Shown in pieces: positions 1 to 5,133 of a DNA stretch of 5,343 nucleotides. Numbering within the stretch: the first letter of the stretch is position 1; each line of letters starts with the position of its first letter. Under the pieces are notes generated by a model, which saw nothing but the letters and a program-made list of their open reading frames with translations, was not told the DNA's origin and made no database searches. Made by a program: the position numbers and the translations under genes. This stretch comes from Oscillospiraceae bacterium (GTDB lineage Bacteria > Bacillota > Clostridia > Oscillospirales > Oscillospiraceae): assembly GCA_902783825.1 (NCBI GenBank), contig CACZSJ010000077.1, forward strand, positions 1 through 5,343, read 5' to 3'.

Positions 1-1092
1 GATCAGCGCTATGCGCGGATCGCCCAGCTGCGCAGCCGGGAGATGCAGCTGGAGCACGAGCTGACCGAGCTCAAAGGCAAGGGGAAGCCTGCGCTGACGG
101 TGGACAATCTGGCCCGGATCATCGAGCTGTGGACCAAGATCCCTGCCTCCAGCATCAAGGAAGACGAGCTGGAGCGGCTGGCGCAGCTGGATGAGCGGCT
201 CAAGGCTCATATTGTGGGTCAGGACGAGGCGGTGGAGGCAGTCTGCGCTGCAATCCGCCGCAGCCGGGTTGGCCTTAAAGTCAAGCGCAAGCCGGTGAGC
301 TTTATCTTCGTAGGCGGCACGGGCGTAGGGAAAACGGAGCTGGTCAAGCGCCTGGCGGCGGATATGTTCGACAGTCCGGAATCCTTGATTCGGCTGGATA
401 TGTCCGAATTTATGGAAAAATTCTCCGTCTCCCGGATTATCGGCTCTCCGCCGGGCTACGTGGGCTACGACGAGGCAGGCCAGCTGACCGAAAAAATCCG
501 CCGCAAGCCCTACAGCGTGGTGCTGTTTGATGAGATTGAAAAAGCCCATCCGGACGTGATGAACATCCTGCTGCAGATCCTGGACGACGGCCGTATTACC
601 GACGCCCAGGGCCGCATGGTGAACTTTGAAAACACCATCGTCATCATGACAACCAATGCCGGCAGCAGCAGCAAGACCGGCAGCGTGGGCTTCGGCGGCA
701 GCCTCAGCGACATGAGCAGAGAACGGGCGCTGAAGGCGCTCAACGAATTCCTGCGTCCCGAGTTTATCAACCGTGTGGACGAGGTGGTTTGCTTCAACCA
801 GCTGACAGAGGAGAACTTCCGCGGCATTGCCGCTTTGATGCTGGACGAGGTGAGAGGCGTGCTGCGGGAAAAGGATATGGAGCTTGTCTGGGATGAGAGC
901 CTGTTGGATTATCTGGTACGCAAGGGCTATTCCGTCACCTACGGCGCCCGGAATCTGCGCCGTCTGATCCAGAAAGAGATCGAGGACGAGATCGCGGCGC
1001 AGGTTATTGCGGCCCGGGGTCGGGAAATCCGGCGGGTAAGACTCTCCGGGGAAAACGACAAGGTGACGGTAGTTTGTGAGGAGGACAGCTAA
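1..1092 (+). CDS. clpC: ClpC-type AAA+ unfoldase, C-terminal part (5' end outside window)
   Basis: This is the ATP-driven unfoldase subunit of a cytoplasmic Clp protease; it threads substrates into a ClpP chamber. The frame is open from base 1, so the N domain and first AAA+ module lie upstream. Numbered from the first visible residue (363 aa): the end of the middle coiled-coil domain at about 1-45, then the second AAA+ domain with Walker A GGTGVGKT (105-112), pore loop GYVGYDE (152-158), Walker B VVLFDE (173-178), sensor 1 TTNAG (217-221), arginine finger in RPEFINRVDE (R258) and sensor 2 GAR (R317). A VGF tripeptide (229-231) sits where ClpA/ClpC/ClpX carry the ClpP-docking loop. ClpB disaggregases lack it, so I favour ClpC. 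ClpE or another ClpA/C relative cannot be excluded without the N-terminus, so the symbol is tentative. The stop codon overlaps the next start (TAATG), implying co-transcription. Confidence 0.93.
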   Translation, partial: DQRYARIAQLRSREMQLEHELTELKGKGKPALTVDNLARIIELWTKIPASSIKEDELERLAQLDERLKAHIVGQDEAVEAVCAAIRRSRVGLKVKRKPVSFIFVGGTGVGKTELVKRLAADMFDSPESLIRLDMSEFMEKFSVSRIIGSPPGYVGYDEAGQLTEKIRRKPYSVVLFDEIEKAHPDVMNILLQILDDGRITDAQGRMVNFENTIVIMTTNAGSSSKTGSVGFGGSLSDMSRERALKALNEFLRPEFINRVDEVVCFNQLTEENFRGIAALMLDEVRGVLREKDMELVWDESLLDYLVRKGYSVTYGARNLRRLIQKEIEDEIAAQVIAARGREIRRVRLSGENDKVTVVCEEDS

Positions 1093-1613
1093 TGGAGAGG
1101 ATTCAGATTCTGCGTGGCGACATCACCCAACAGGAGGCGGACGCCATCGTCAATGCCGCCAATTGCTCCCTGCTGGGCGGCGGCGGCGTGGACGGCGCCA
1201 TCCATCGGGCCGCGGGGCCGGAGCTGCTGGCGGAATGCCGCACGCTCAACGGCTGCGAGACCGGCAAGGCGAAGATAACCGGCGGCTATCGGCTGCCTGC
1301 AAAGTACGTGATCCACACCCCTGGCCCGATTTGGCGCGGGGGCGGCCGGGGAGAACCGGAGCTTTTGGCCTCGTGCTATCGCTCTTGTCTGGAGCTTGCC
1401 TCGGCCAATGGCTGCCAGACGGTGGCCTTCCCTTCCATCAGCACCGGCGTGTATCATTTCCCGCTGGACAAGGCCGCGGCGATTGCCATTGGCACCATCG
1501 CCGCCTATCTGCGGCAGCATGAGGAAATCCGGCAGGTGCGGATGGTCTGCTTTGATGAGAATACCGAAAAGCACTATCGCCAGGCTCTGGAGGCGTTGGA
1601 GGGAGACGCATGA
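1092..1613 (+). CDS. MacroD-type macrodomain protein (ADP-ribosyl / O-acetyl-ADP-ribose hydrolase)
   Basis: A single-domain macrodomain protein of 173 aa, the usual size of the YmdB/MacroD group. These cytoplasmic enzymes remove ADP-ribose from modified proteins and deacetylate O-acetyl-ADP-ribose. Visible motifs are D10 (adenine-binding Asp in the GDIT segment), DAIVNAAN (17-24, with N24), the catalytic loop LGGGGVDGAIHRAAG (28-42, with D34 as the catalytic Asp by family analogy), HTPGPIW (75-81) and the phosphate loop PSISTGVYHFP (114-124). HTPGP has Pro where many members have Val. The start is fixed by GAGGAGG at 1078-1084, 7 nt before ATG and inside the end of clpC, and the ATG overlaps the clpC stop. 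Its own stop overlaps the next start (ATGA), so it is likely translationally coupled on both sides. Family assignment is secure; the physiological substrate is not known. Confidence 0.95.
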   Translation: MERIQILRGDITQQEADAIVNAANCSLLGGGGVDGAIHRAAGPELLAECRTLNGCETGKAKITGGYRLPAKYVIHTPGPIWRGGGRGEPELLASCYRSCLELASANGCQTVAFPSISTGVYHFPLDKAAAIAIGTIAAYLRQHEEIRQVRMVCFDENTEKHYRQALEALEGDA

Positions 1614-2173
1614 AGCGGGTAGTCCGCCTGCAATACAATTCTCCGGTGGTGCTGACCTTTGCCTTAGCCGCCTTGGCGGCGCTGCTGCTGGGAAGCTTTA
1701 CCGGGGGTCGGATGACCCGCCTGCTTTTTAGCGTGTATCGCTCCTCTCTGCGGGATGTATTTAGCTATCCCCGCTTTGTGCTGCATGTGCTGGGGCATGG
1801 CAGCTATGCCCACTACATAAACAACATGATGATGATCCTGGTGGTGGGGCCTGCCTTGGAGGAAAAGTATGGCAGTCACAGTCTTTTCTGGGCCATCTTC
1901 CTTACGGCTTTGGTGTCCGGACTGGTGCAGTGGCTGTTTTTCCCAGGGTCGGCGCTGCTGGGCGCCTCGGGCATCGTGTTTATGATGATCGTCATGGCGT
2001 CCCTGTCCGGTATGCGGGACGGATATATTCCCATCACGCTGATTCTGGTTTTGATTCTGTATGTGGGCGGAGAGATCGTCAACGGCGTGGTGCTCAGCGA
2101 CAATGTTTCCCAACTGACGCACATCATCGGCGGCCTCTGCGGCGCTTTTTTGGGCCTGAGTATGAGGAGCTGA
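1610..2173 (+). CDS. Rhomboid family intramembrane serine protease
   Basis: A compact rhomboid of 187 aa, close to the minimal six-helix core, with no extra cytoplasmic domain. Rhomboids cleave membrane proteins inside or near the bilayer using a Ser-His dyad. The sequence shows a first hydrophobic helix (about 12-30), the H-x4-H-x3-N pattern at H63/H68/N72 that in GlpG supports the oxyanion hole, the nucleophile motif GASG (118-121, S120) and the catalytic His in THIIGG (H171), followed by a small-residue-rich last helix (GGLCGAFLG). All residues needed for activity are therefore present. The start is ATG in the ATGA overlap with the macrodomain gene, preceded by GGAGGG (1598-1603) with 6-nt spacing. 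The substrate is unknown. Position in the same block as a Clp unfoldase suggests, as inference only, a role in membrane protein turnover. Confidence 0.94.
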   Translation: MKRVVRLQYNSPVVLTFALAALAALLLGSFTGGRMTRLLFSVYRSSLRDVFSYPRFVLHVLGHGSYAHYINNMMMILVVGPALEEKYGSHSLFWAIFLTALVSGLVQWLFFPGSALLGASGIVFMMIVMASLSGMRDGYIPITLILVLILYVGGEIVNGVVLSDNVSQLTHIIGGLCGAFLGLSMRS

Positions 2174-2174
2174 G

Positions 2175-2615
2175 ATGGGGCGATGGCTATTGATCAGCGC
2201 CTGCCTGCTGGGCAATCGCTGCAAATATGACGGCGGCAGCAACGCCCTGCCCGAGGAGCAGATCGCGGCGCTGCGAAGACGATATCGCTTGTTGCCGGTT
2301 TGTCCGGAAGTGGCGGGCGGCCTGCCGGTTCCCCGGGAAGCAAGCGAGCGGCGCGACGGCGGCGTGTATGACCGCAGCGGCGCGGATGTGAGCGCCGCTT
2401 TTGAAGCGGGAGCCCGAAAGGCTTGCCTGCTGGCCCGGCGTTGGCGTTGCCAAGAGGCGCTGCTAAAAGAGCGCAGCCCTTCCTGCGGCTTGGGCGCCGT
2501 TTACGACGGCAGCTTTTCCGGCACCTTGATTTCCGGCGATGGGGTGACTGCGGAAATGCTGCGGCAACTGGGACTGACCGTATACGGCGAAAGCGAATGG
2601 GAGAAGCTCCTATAA
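2175..2615 (+). CDS. DUF523 / TudS-like [4Fe-4S] desulfurase family protein
   Basis: A 146-aa protein matching the DUF523 family along its whole length. Characterised members (TudS, thiouracil desulfidase) use an iron-sulfur cluster to remove sulfur from 2-thiouracil-like compounds. Signature segments are SACLLG (8-13), CKYDGG (16-21), PVCPEVAGGLPVPR (41-54), GADVSAAFEAGA (69-80), LKERSPSCG (97-105) and YDGSFSGTL (110-118). Cysteines C10, C43 and C104 lie in the three most conserved segments and are the likely cluster ligands; C16, C84 and C92 are also present. The start lies 1 nt after the rhomboid stop, with GAGGAG (2164-2169) and 5-nt spacing. It is the last gene of the block, followed at once by a terminator. 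Family membership is clear; the actual substrate (a free thiolated base, a tRNA-derived nucleobase or another compound) is not shown by the sequence. Confidence 0.93.
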   Translation: MGRWLLISACLLGNRCKYDGGSNALPEEQIAALRRRYRLLPVCPEVAGGLPVPREASERRDGGVYDRSGADVSAAFEAGARKACLLARRWRCQEALLKERSPSCGLGAVYDGSFSGTLISGDGVTAEMLRQLGLTVYGESEWEKLL

Positions 2616-2620
2616 AAAAC

Positions 2621-2655
2621 AATGCCTTCGTGTCTTCGCGACACGGAGGCGTTTT
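2621..2655 (+). terminator. Intrinsic terminator closing the clpC-to-DUF523 block
   Basis: The left arm gccttcgtgtc (2624-2634) and right arm gacacggaggc (2640-2650) pair over 11 bp with one G-U wobble around a ttcgc loop. The stem can extend 3 bp on the outside (2621-2623 with 2651-2653, one pair being a wobble). A short T run (2652-2655) follows, and an A run lies before it at the DUF523 stop. The hairpin starts only 5 nt after the stop codon. The T tract is short, so efficiency may be moderate. Confidence 0.82.
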
Positions 2656-2686
2656 CGTGGCGACCGGCAGGCGGCATCCACCTGCG

Positions 2687-2751
2687 AGCAAGAAAATAGA
2701 AAGAGAAAAAAAGCTTGCTTTCCGCCGTCGCCTCCGATATGATAAGGAGGC
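2687..2751 (+). promoter_or_regulatory. Putative sigma-A promoter with A-rich upstream tract and two inverted repeats
   Basis: A -10 box TATGAT (2738-2743, 5 of 6 to consensus) lies exactly 17 nt after a weak -35 TTGCTT (2715-2720). The A-rich purine stretch at 2693-2712 just upstream could act as an UP element. Two inverted repeats overlap the boxes: agcaag (2687-2692) with cttgct (2714-2719) covers the -35, and gcctcc (2730-2735) with ggaggc (2746-2751) brackets the -10. This is the only good promoter I see for the transporter gene, and the predicted start would be near 2750. The repeats could be operator half-sites, which is inference. Confidence 0.55.
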
Positions 2752-2833
2752 TGTTGTCTTCGCCGGGAGCGGTCTTGGAGCCAAGTACGCGAGAGACAGT
2801 CGCGCCCACGGAGAGAGAAAGGATTCTATCGCC

Positions 2834-3751
2834 ATGAACCGTGCGCCCATTACAAAAAATAAGACCGTGCTTGCCGCAATTACATGCCATAGCTTTTGGG
2901 GAATGAGTTTTATGGCTTCCCGGGTGGCGCTGGACGCGGCGCCGGTATTTCTGGTGCTCAGTCATCGCTTTCTCCTGGCTTTTCTGCTGATGACGCTGCT
3001 GCGCTTTACACGGCTGGTGGATTGCAATTTGCGGAAAAAGGCGCTGCTACCTTTGCTGCTGCTGGGGCTGTTCCAACCGGTTTGTTATTTCTTTGGGGAG
3101 CAGTACGGGCTGCTCCATTCCAGCACCATTTTCTCCGGTGTCATGATTGCCTTGATTCCCATTGCGGCGACCCTCGCGGCAATCCCGGTCCTGGGCGAAA
3201 AACCCACGCTGCGGCAGTTTGCCTGCAGCCTGCTCTCAGTGGGCGGCGTGATCGGCATCGGGCTGCTTACCCGAAGCAGTGGGAGCCTGGACTGGATCGG
3301 CCTTGCAGGATTGCTGCTGGCGGTTTTCTCGGCGATGTCATTTCTGCTTCTGGCCCGCGGTATTGCCGATCGATATACGCCCTTTGAACGCACCTATGCC
3401 ATGGTCTGTGTCGGCGCGCTGGTGTTCAGCCTGCTGGCTTTGCTCACCGTGCGGGGAGATGTGGCGGCTTATCTGCGGCCCTTGGGGGAGCATAGCTATC
3501 GGATTGCCATTGGCTTCCTTGGGATCTGCTGCTCGGTGCTTTGCTTTTTCCTGTCCAGCTACGTGATCACGGATCTTCCTGTAGCAAAGGCGTCCATCTT
3601 TGCCAACCTGTCTACGGCGGTTTCCGTTTTCGTGGGAGCTGTTTTTCTGCACGAGCCCTTTTCTTTTGTGGGACTGATCTGCTGTGTGCTGATCCTGCTG
3701 GGGATTTACGGGGTCAACGCGCCGGACACCCGTTCCAAGAAAAAGGAATAG
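2834..3751 (+). CDS. EamA / DMT superfamily transporter (RhaT/YdcZ-like 10-TM permease)
   Basis: A 305-aa membrane protein of the drug/metabolite transporter type, the usual length for two fused EamA repeats of five helices each. Repeat 1 spans about residues 11-143 and repeat 2 about 153-294. Both end with the conserved acidic pattern before the last helix: VLGEKPTLRQ (119-128) in repeat 1 and LHEPFSFVG (272-280) in repeat 2. The FWGMSFMASR segment (21-30) is the typical first-helix signature. A lysine-rich tail (RSKKKE) fits a cytoplasmic C-terminus. I chose ATG 2834 because the frame has no ATG/GTG/TTG codon between the terminator and this point, and AAAGGA (2818-2823) lies 10 nt upstream. 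The open frame further upstream runs through the terminator and the DUF523 gene and is not coding. Substrates of this family range from amino acids to nucleosides and sugars and cannot be read from sequence. Confidence 0.93.
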   Translation: MNRAPITKNKTVLAAITCHSFWGMSFMASRVALDAAPVFLVLSHRFLLAFLLMTLLRFTRLVDCNLRKKALLPLLLLGLFQPVCYFFGEQYGLLHSSTIFSGVMIALIPIAATLAAIPVLGEKPTLRQFACSLLSVGGVIGIGLLTRSSGSLDWIGLAGLLLAVFSAMSFLLLARGIADRYTPFERTYAMVCVGALVFSLLALLTVRGDVAAYLRPLGEHSYRIAIGFLGICCSVLCFFLSSYVITDLPVAKASIFANLSTAVSVFVGAVFLHEPFSFVGLICCVLILLGIYGVNAPDTRSKKKE

Positions 3752-3777
3752 GGGAGAAGCGCCCGAAAATAAACGAA

Positions 3778-3814
3778 AAGCTCCCTCCGCGTGGGTTGAA
3801 AGCGGAGGGAGCTT
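3778..3814. terminator. Bidirectional terminator between convergent genes
   Basis: A perfect 13-bp inverted repeat, aagctccctccgc (3778-3790) with gcggagggagctt (3802-3814), surrounds an 11-nt loop. On the plus strand it is followed by gtttta (3815-3820). On the minus strand the A-rich flank at 3766-3779 gives a T-rich tail. It lies 26 nt after the transporter stop and 30 nt after the stop of the minus-strand metallopeptidase, so it can end transcription from both sides. Confidence 0.9.
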
Positions 3815-3844
3815 GTTTTATGACGTTTGAAGCGGTCATTGCGT

Positions 3845-4432
3845 TCAAGCTTGCCCGGCGGAGTAAATGCGCATACTGACGCCAACGTCTTGCACCAGGA
3901 TATCCCGAGGCAGGGGGGCAATGCGCAGGCTCACGTAGATGTCTCCCACACAGCCGCAAAGATGGGAGATGAGGATCAGCCAGACAACCCAAAACCAGTG
4001 TCGGGGAACCAGGGCGCAGAGTGGCAGCAGCACCAGGCTCCAGAGAAGCAGGGGAGCCAGAGCTGTGGCCAGGTAAGCGGACTTGTCAAAATAGTCCTCC
4101 TGGCTGCCGGCATATGCGTAAGGGCCGGTAAAGCCGAAGCGCAGCCGCGTGGCGCCGCAGTACTTCATCACTGCCCCGTGGGTAAGCTCATGGAGGACGA
4201 TATAGGCCAGCGTACCCACTATCAGCACGCCGAAGCGCAGCCAATACGCAGCCATCCCCGGGGAGAAGTCAAGCATCGTGTCAAAGGGAACGAGAGCCAG
4301 GCCCAGAAAAAACAGCGGCAGAGCGCCCAGCAGACTCAGACCGTTGAGAAGCCAGAGAAGCTTTTTGTCTTTTTGCAGATCCAGGCACAGGATCTCCCGA
4401 TAGCCCTCGGGCAGAGAAGAAACAGCGCGCAT
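3845..4432 (-). CDS. DUF3267-type membrane zincin metallopeptidase
   Basis: A 195-aa integral membrane protein with a zinc protease motif, HELTHG (81-86, with E82 as the catalytic Glu by analogy to HExxH enzymes), inside a hydrophobic helix (68-90), as in DUF3267 and site-2-protease-like families. Other helices are at about 25-50, 120-142 and 144-162. A Gly-Asp pair after the last helix (GDIYVSLR, D164) is a candidate third zinc ligand. The closing segment LPRDILVQDVGVSMRIYS (174-191) resembles the conserved end of DUF3267 members. The ATG (4430-4432) is preceded by GGAGGT (4441-4446 on the plus strand) with 8-nt spacing. It has its own strong promoter and ends at the shared terminator, so it is probably a single-gene unit. 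The peptidase activity is inferred from the motif; substrates are unknown. Confidence 0.88.
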   Translation of the reverse strand: MRAVSSLPEGYREILCLDLQKDKKLLWLLNGLSLLGALPLFFLGLALVPFDTMLDFSPGMAAYWLRFGVLIVGTLAYIVLHELTHGAVMKYCGATRLRFGFTGPYAYAGSQEDYFDKSAYLATALAPLLLWSLVLLPLCALVPRHWFWVVWLILISHLCGCVGDIYVSLRIAPLPRDILVQDVGVSMRIYSAGQA

Positions 4433-4461
4433 GGCAGCACACCTCCGGAAAAGCTGCCCGC

Positions 4462-4490
4462 ATTATAGCAGATTTCCATCAGGCTGACAA
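4462..4490 (-). promoter_or_regulatory. Strong sigma-A promoter with extended -10 for the metallopeptidase gene
   Basis: Read on the minus strand: -35 TTGTCA (4485-4490, 5 of 6), a 17-nt spacer, and a perfect -10 TATAAT (4462-4467) preceded by TG one base away (TGCTATAAT, extended -10). The expected start is near 4455, giving a leader of only about 20 nt that contains the GGAGGT site. The -35 begins 2 nt after the stop of the upstream minus-strand gene. Confidence 0.85.
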
Positions 4491-4492
4491 GC

Positions 4493-5038
4493 TCAGGCCA
4501 ATTTGCCCTCTCCATCCAGATAAATGACCGGCGCCATGCCGCAGATCAGCAGCACCATGTCATCGTAGTTGGTTTCGTGTCCGGCGCGACTGTACACCGG
4601 CGATATTTGCAGTTCTCCGCTGATGTTGCCGAACACGGCGGCGTTGGGCATCTGCCCCAGAATAGACTCTCGCAGCCGTGCATAGAGCTCCGATCCGTCT
4701 TCCACGGTGCCCAGACGCTGACCGTTGACAAAGACGCCGTCCGCCAGCACAATCCCCGGATAGGCGCGCAGAAGTGTGTCGGTCAGCAGGGGAAGATCCC
4801 CCGTCGGCGCGCGAAGGGATAGCCGAGGCCGACAGTGCAGCGTCGGCTCCGGGGGAAGGGACGGCAGAAGCTCCCGAGCAACTTCAGCTGCCACCACACG
4901 GGCACGACGCAGCTGCTTTGCCGTATAGGTGCTGGGCGGGGAATGCCCGTCTACGACCACATCATAGGAAAGATGCAGATGTGAGCAGAGAAGAAACAGC
5001 AGCGCCAGAGCCAGTATGCGCCGGTTTTTTTGTGTCAT
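4493..5038 (-). CDS. Unnamed exported or membrane-anchored protein, 181 aa
   Basis: I cannot assign this to a named family. The protein has a basic N-terminus (MTQKNRR) and a hydrophobic stretch (8-22) typical of a signal peptide or membrane anchor. The Cys at 18 lacks a proper lipobox, so a lipoprotein is unlikely. Next come an Ala/Arg/Leu-rich helical segment (39-60), a Pro-rich turn, and a C-terminal half with a hairpin-like GVFVNGQRLGTVEDG (101-115). That stretch recalls the short beta repeats (VxVDGxxVGxV) seen before M23 or G5 domains in clostridial cell-wall proteins, although no such catalytic domain follows. MPNAAVFG (130-137) and the hydrophobic LLICGMAPVIYLDGEG (163-178) look conserved. 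I chose ATG 5038 over the in-frame ATG at 5068: GGAGGT lies 6 nt before it, and the predicted promoter would start transcription downstream of 5068. Its place between an SSB-like gene and a metallopeptidase gives no clear functional link. Confidence 0.82.
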   Translation of the reverse strand: MTQKNRRILALALLFLLCSHLHLSYDVVVDGHSPPSTYTAKQLRRARVVAAEVARELLPSLPPEPTLHCRPRLSLRAPTGDLPLLTDTLLRAYPGIVLADGVFVNGQRLGTVEDGSELYARLRESILGQMPNAAVFGNISGELQISPVYSRAGHETNYDDMVLLICGMAPVIYLDGEGKLA

Positions 5039-5044
5039 GCGACC

Positions 5045-5050
5045 ACCTCC
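5045..5050 (-). promoter_or_regulatory. Ribosome binding site that decides the start of the exported protein
   Basis: GGAGGT on the minus strand lies 6 nt before the ATG at 5036-5038. The alternative in-frame ATG at 5068 has no such site, and the ten extra residues it would add (MLYVDSGGGR) would sit in front of a normal signal sequence. Confidence 0.85.
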
Positions 5051-5056
5051 GGAGTC

Positions 5057-5085
5057 AACATAAAGCAAAATCCGGCAGAGGTCAA
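5057..5085 (-). promoter_or_regulatory. Putative sigma-A promoter for the exported protein gene
   Basis: Read on the minus strand: TTGACC (5080-5085, 5 of 6 to the -35 consensus), a 17-nt spacer and TATGTT (5057-5062, 4 of 6 to the -10 consensus). Transcription would start near 5050, right at the GGAGGT site, leaving a leader of about 12 nt. The -10 box is imperfect, so this is a moderate prediction. Confidence 0.55.
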
Positions 5086-5105
5086 GGGCTTCGACAAAAC
5101 TGGTG

Positions 5106-5127
5106 AAAAAAACCGATAATCCTCCGG
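5106..5127 (-). terminator. Possible weak terminator after the SSB-like gene
   Basis: On the minus strand, ccgg (5124-5127) can pair with tcgg (5113-5116) around a 7-nt loop, followed by seven T residues (5106-5112). It begins 6 nt after the SSB-like stop codon. The T run is good but the stem is only 4 bp with one wobble, so termination may be partial. Confidence 0.4.
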
Positions 5128-5133
5128 AGCTCT

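Noticed and set aside
1076..1522. Plus-strand open frame overlapping the macrodomain gene in another frame
   Set aside because: It is Arg/Gly/His-rich without motifs; the macrodomain frame is complete and conserved.
1664..2242. Minus-strand open frame of 192 codons opposite the rhomboid gene
   Set aside because: It is very rich in His and Gln, has no recognisable domain, and lies antisense to intact rhomboid motifs.
2423..2833. Longer start for the transporter giving 442 aa
   Set aside because: The extra part overlaps the DUF523 gene, the terminator and the predicted promoter, and reads as Arg-rich nonsense. The family length of about 300 aa fits ATG 2834.
2657..2833. Riboswitch before the transporter
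   Set aside because: I compared by eye with guanidine, THF and fluoride motifs and saw no matching conserved core; only small stems are visible. An Rfam covariance search would settle it.
2194..2850. Minus-strand open frame of 218 codons across the DUF523 gene, terminator and promoter region
   Set aside because: It is Arg/Pro-rich low-complexity translation, runs through a terminator hairpin and is antisense to a well-conserved gene.
3827..4468. Long plus-strand open frame of 213 codons opposite the metallopeptidase gene
   Set aside because: Its translation is rich in Gln, His and Pro with no family pattern. It lies antisense to a gene with a clear HELTH motif, ribosome binding site and promoter, and is an expected shadow in G+C-rich DNA.
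5039..5068. Earlier ATG at 5068 for the exported protein
   Set aside because: It has no ribosome binding site, would place ten unneeded residues before the signal sequence, and lies upstream of the predicted transcription start.
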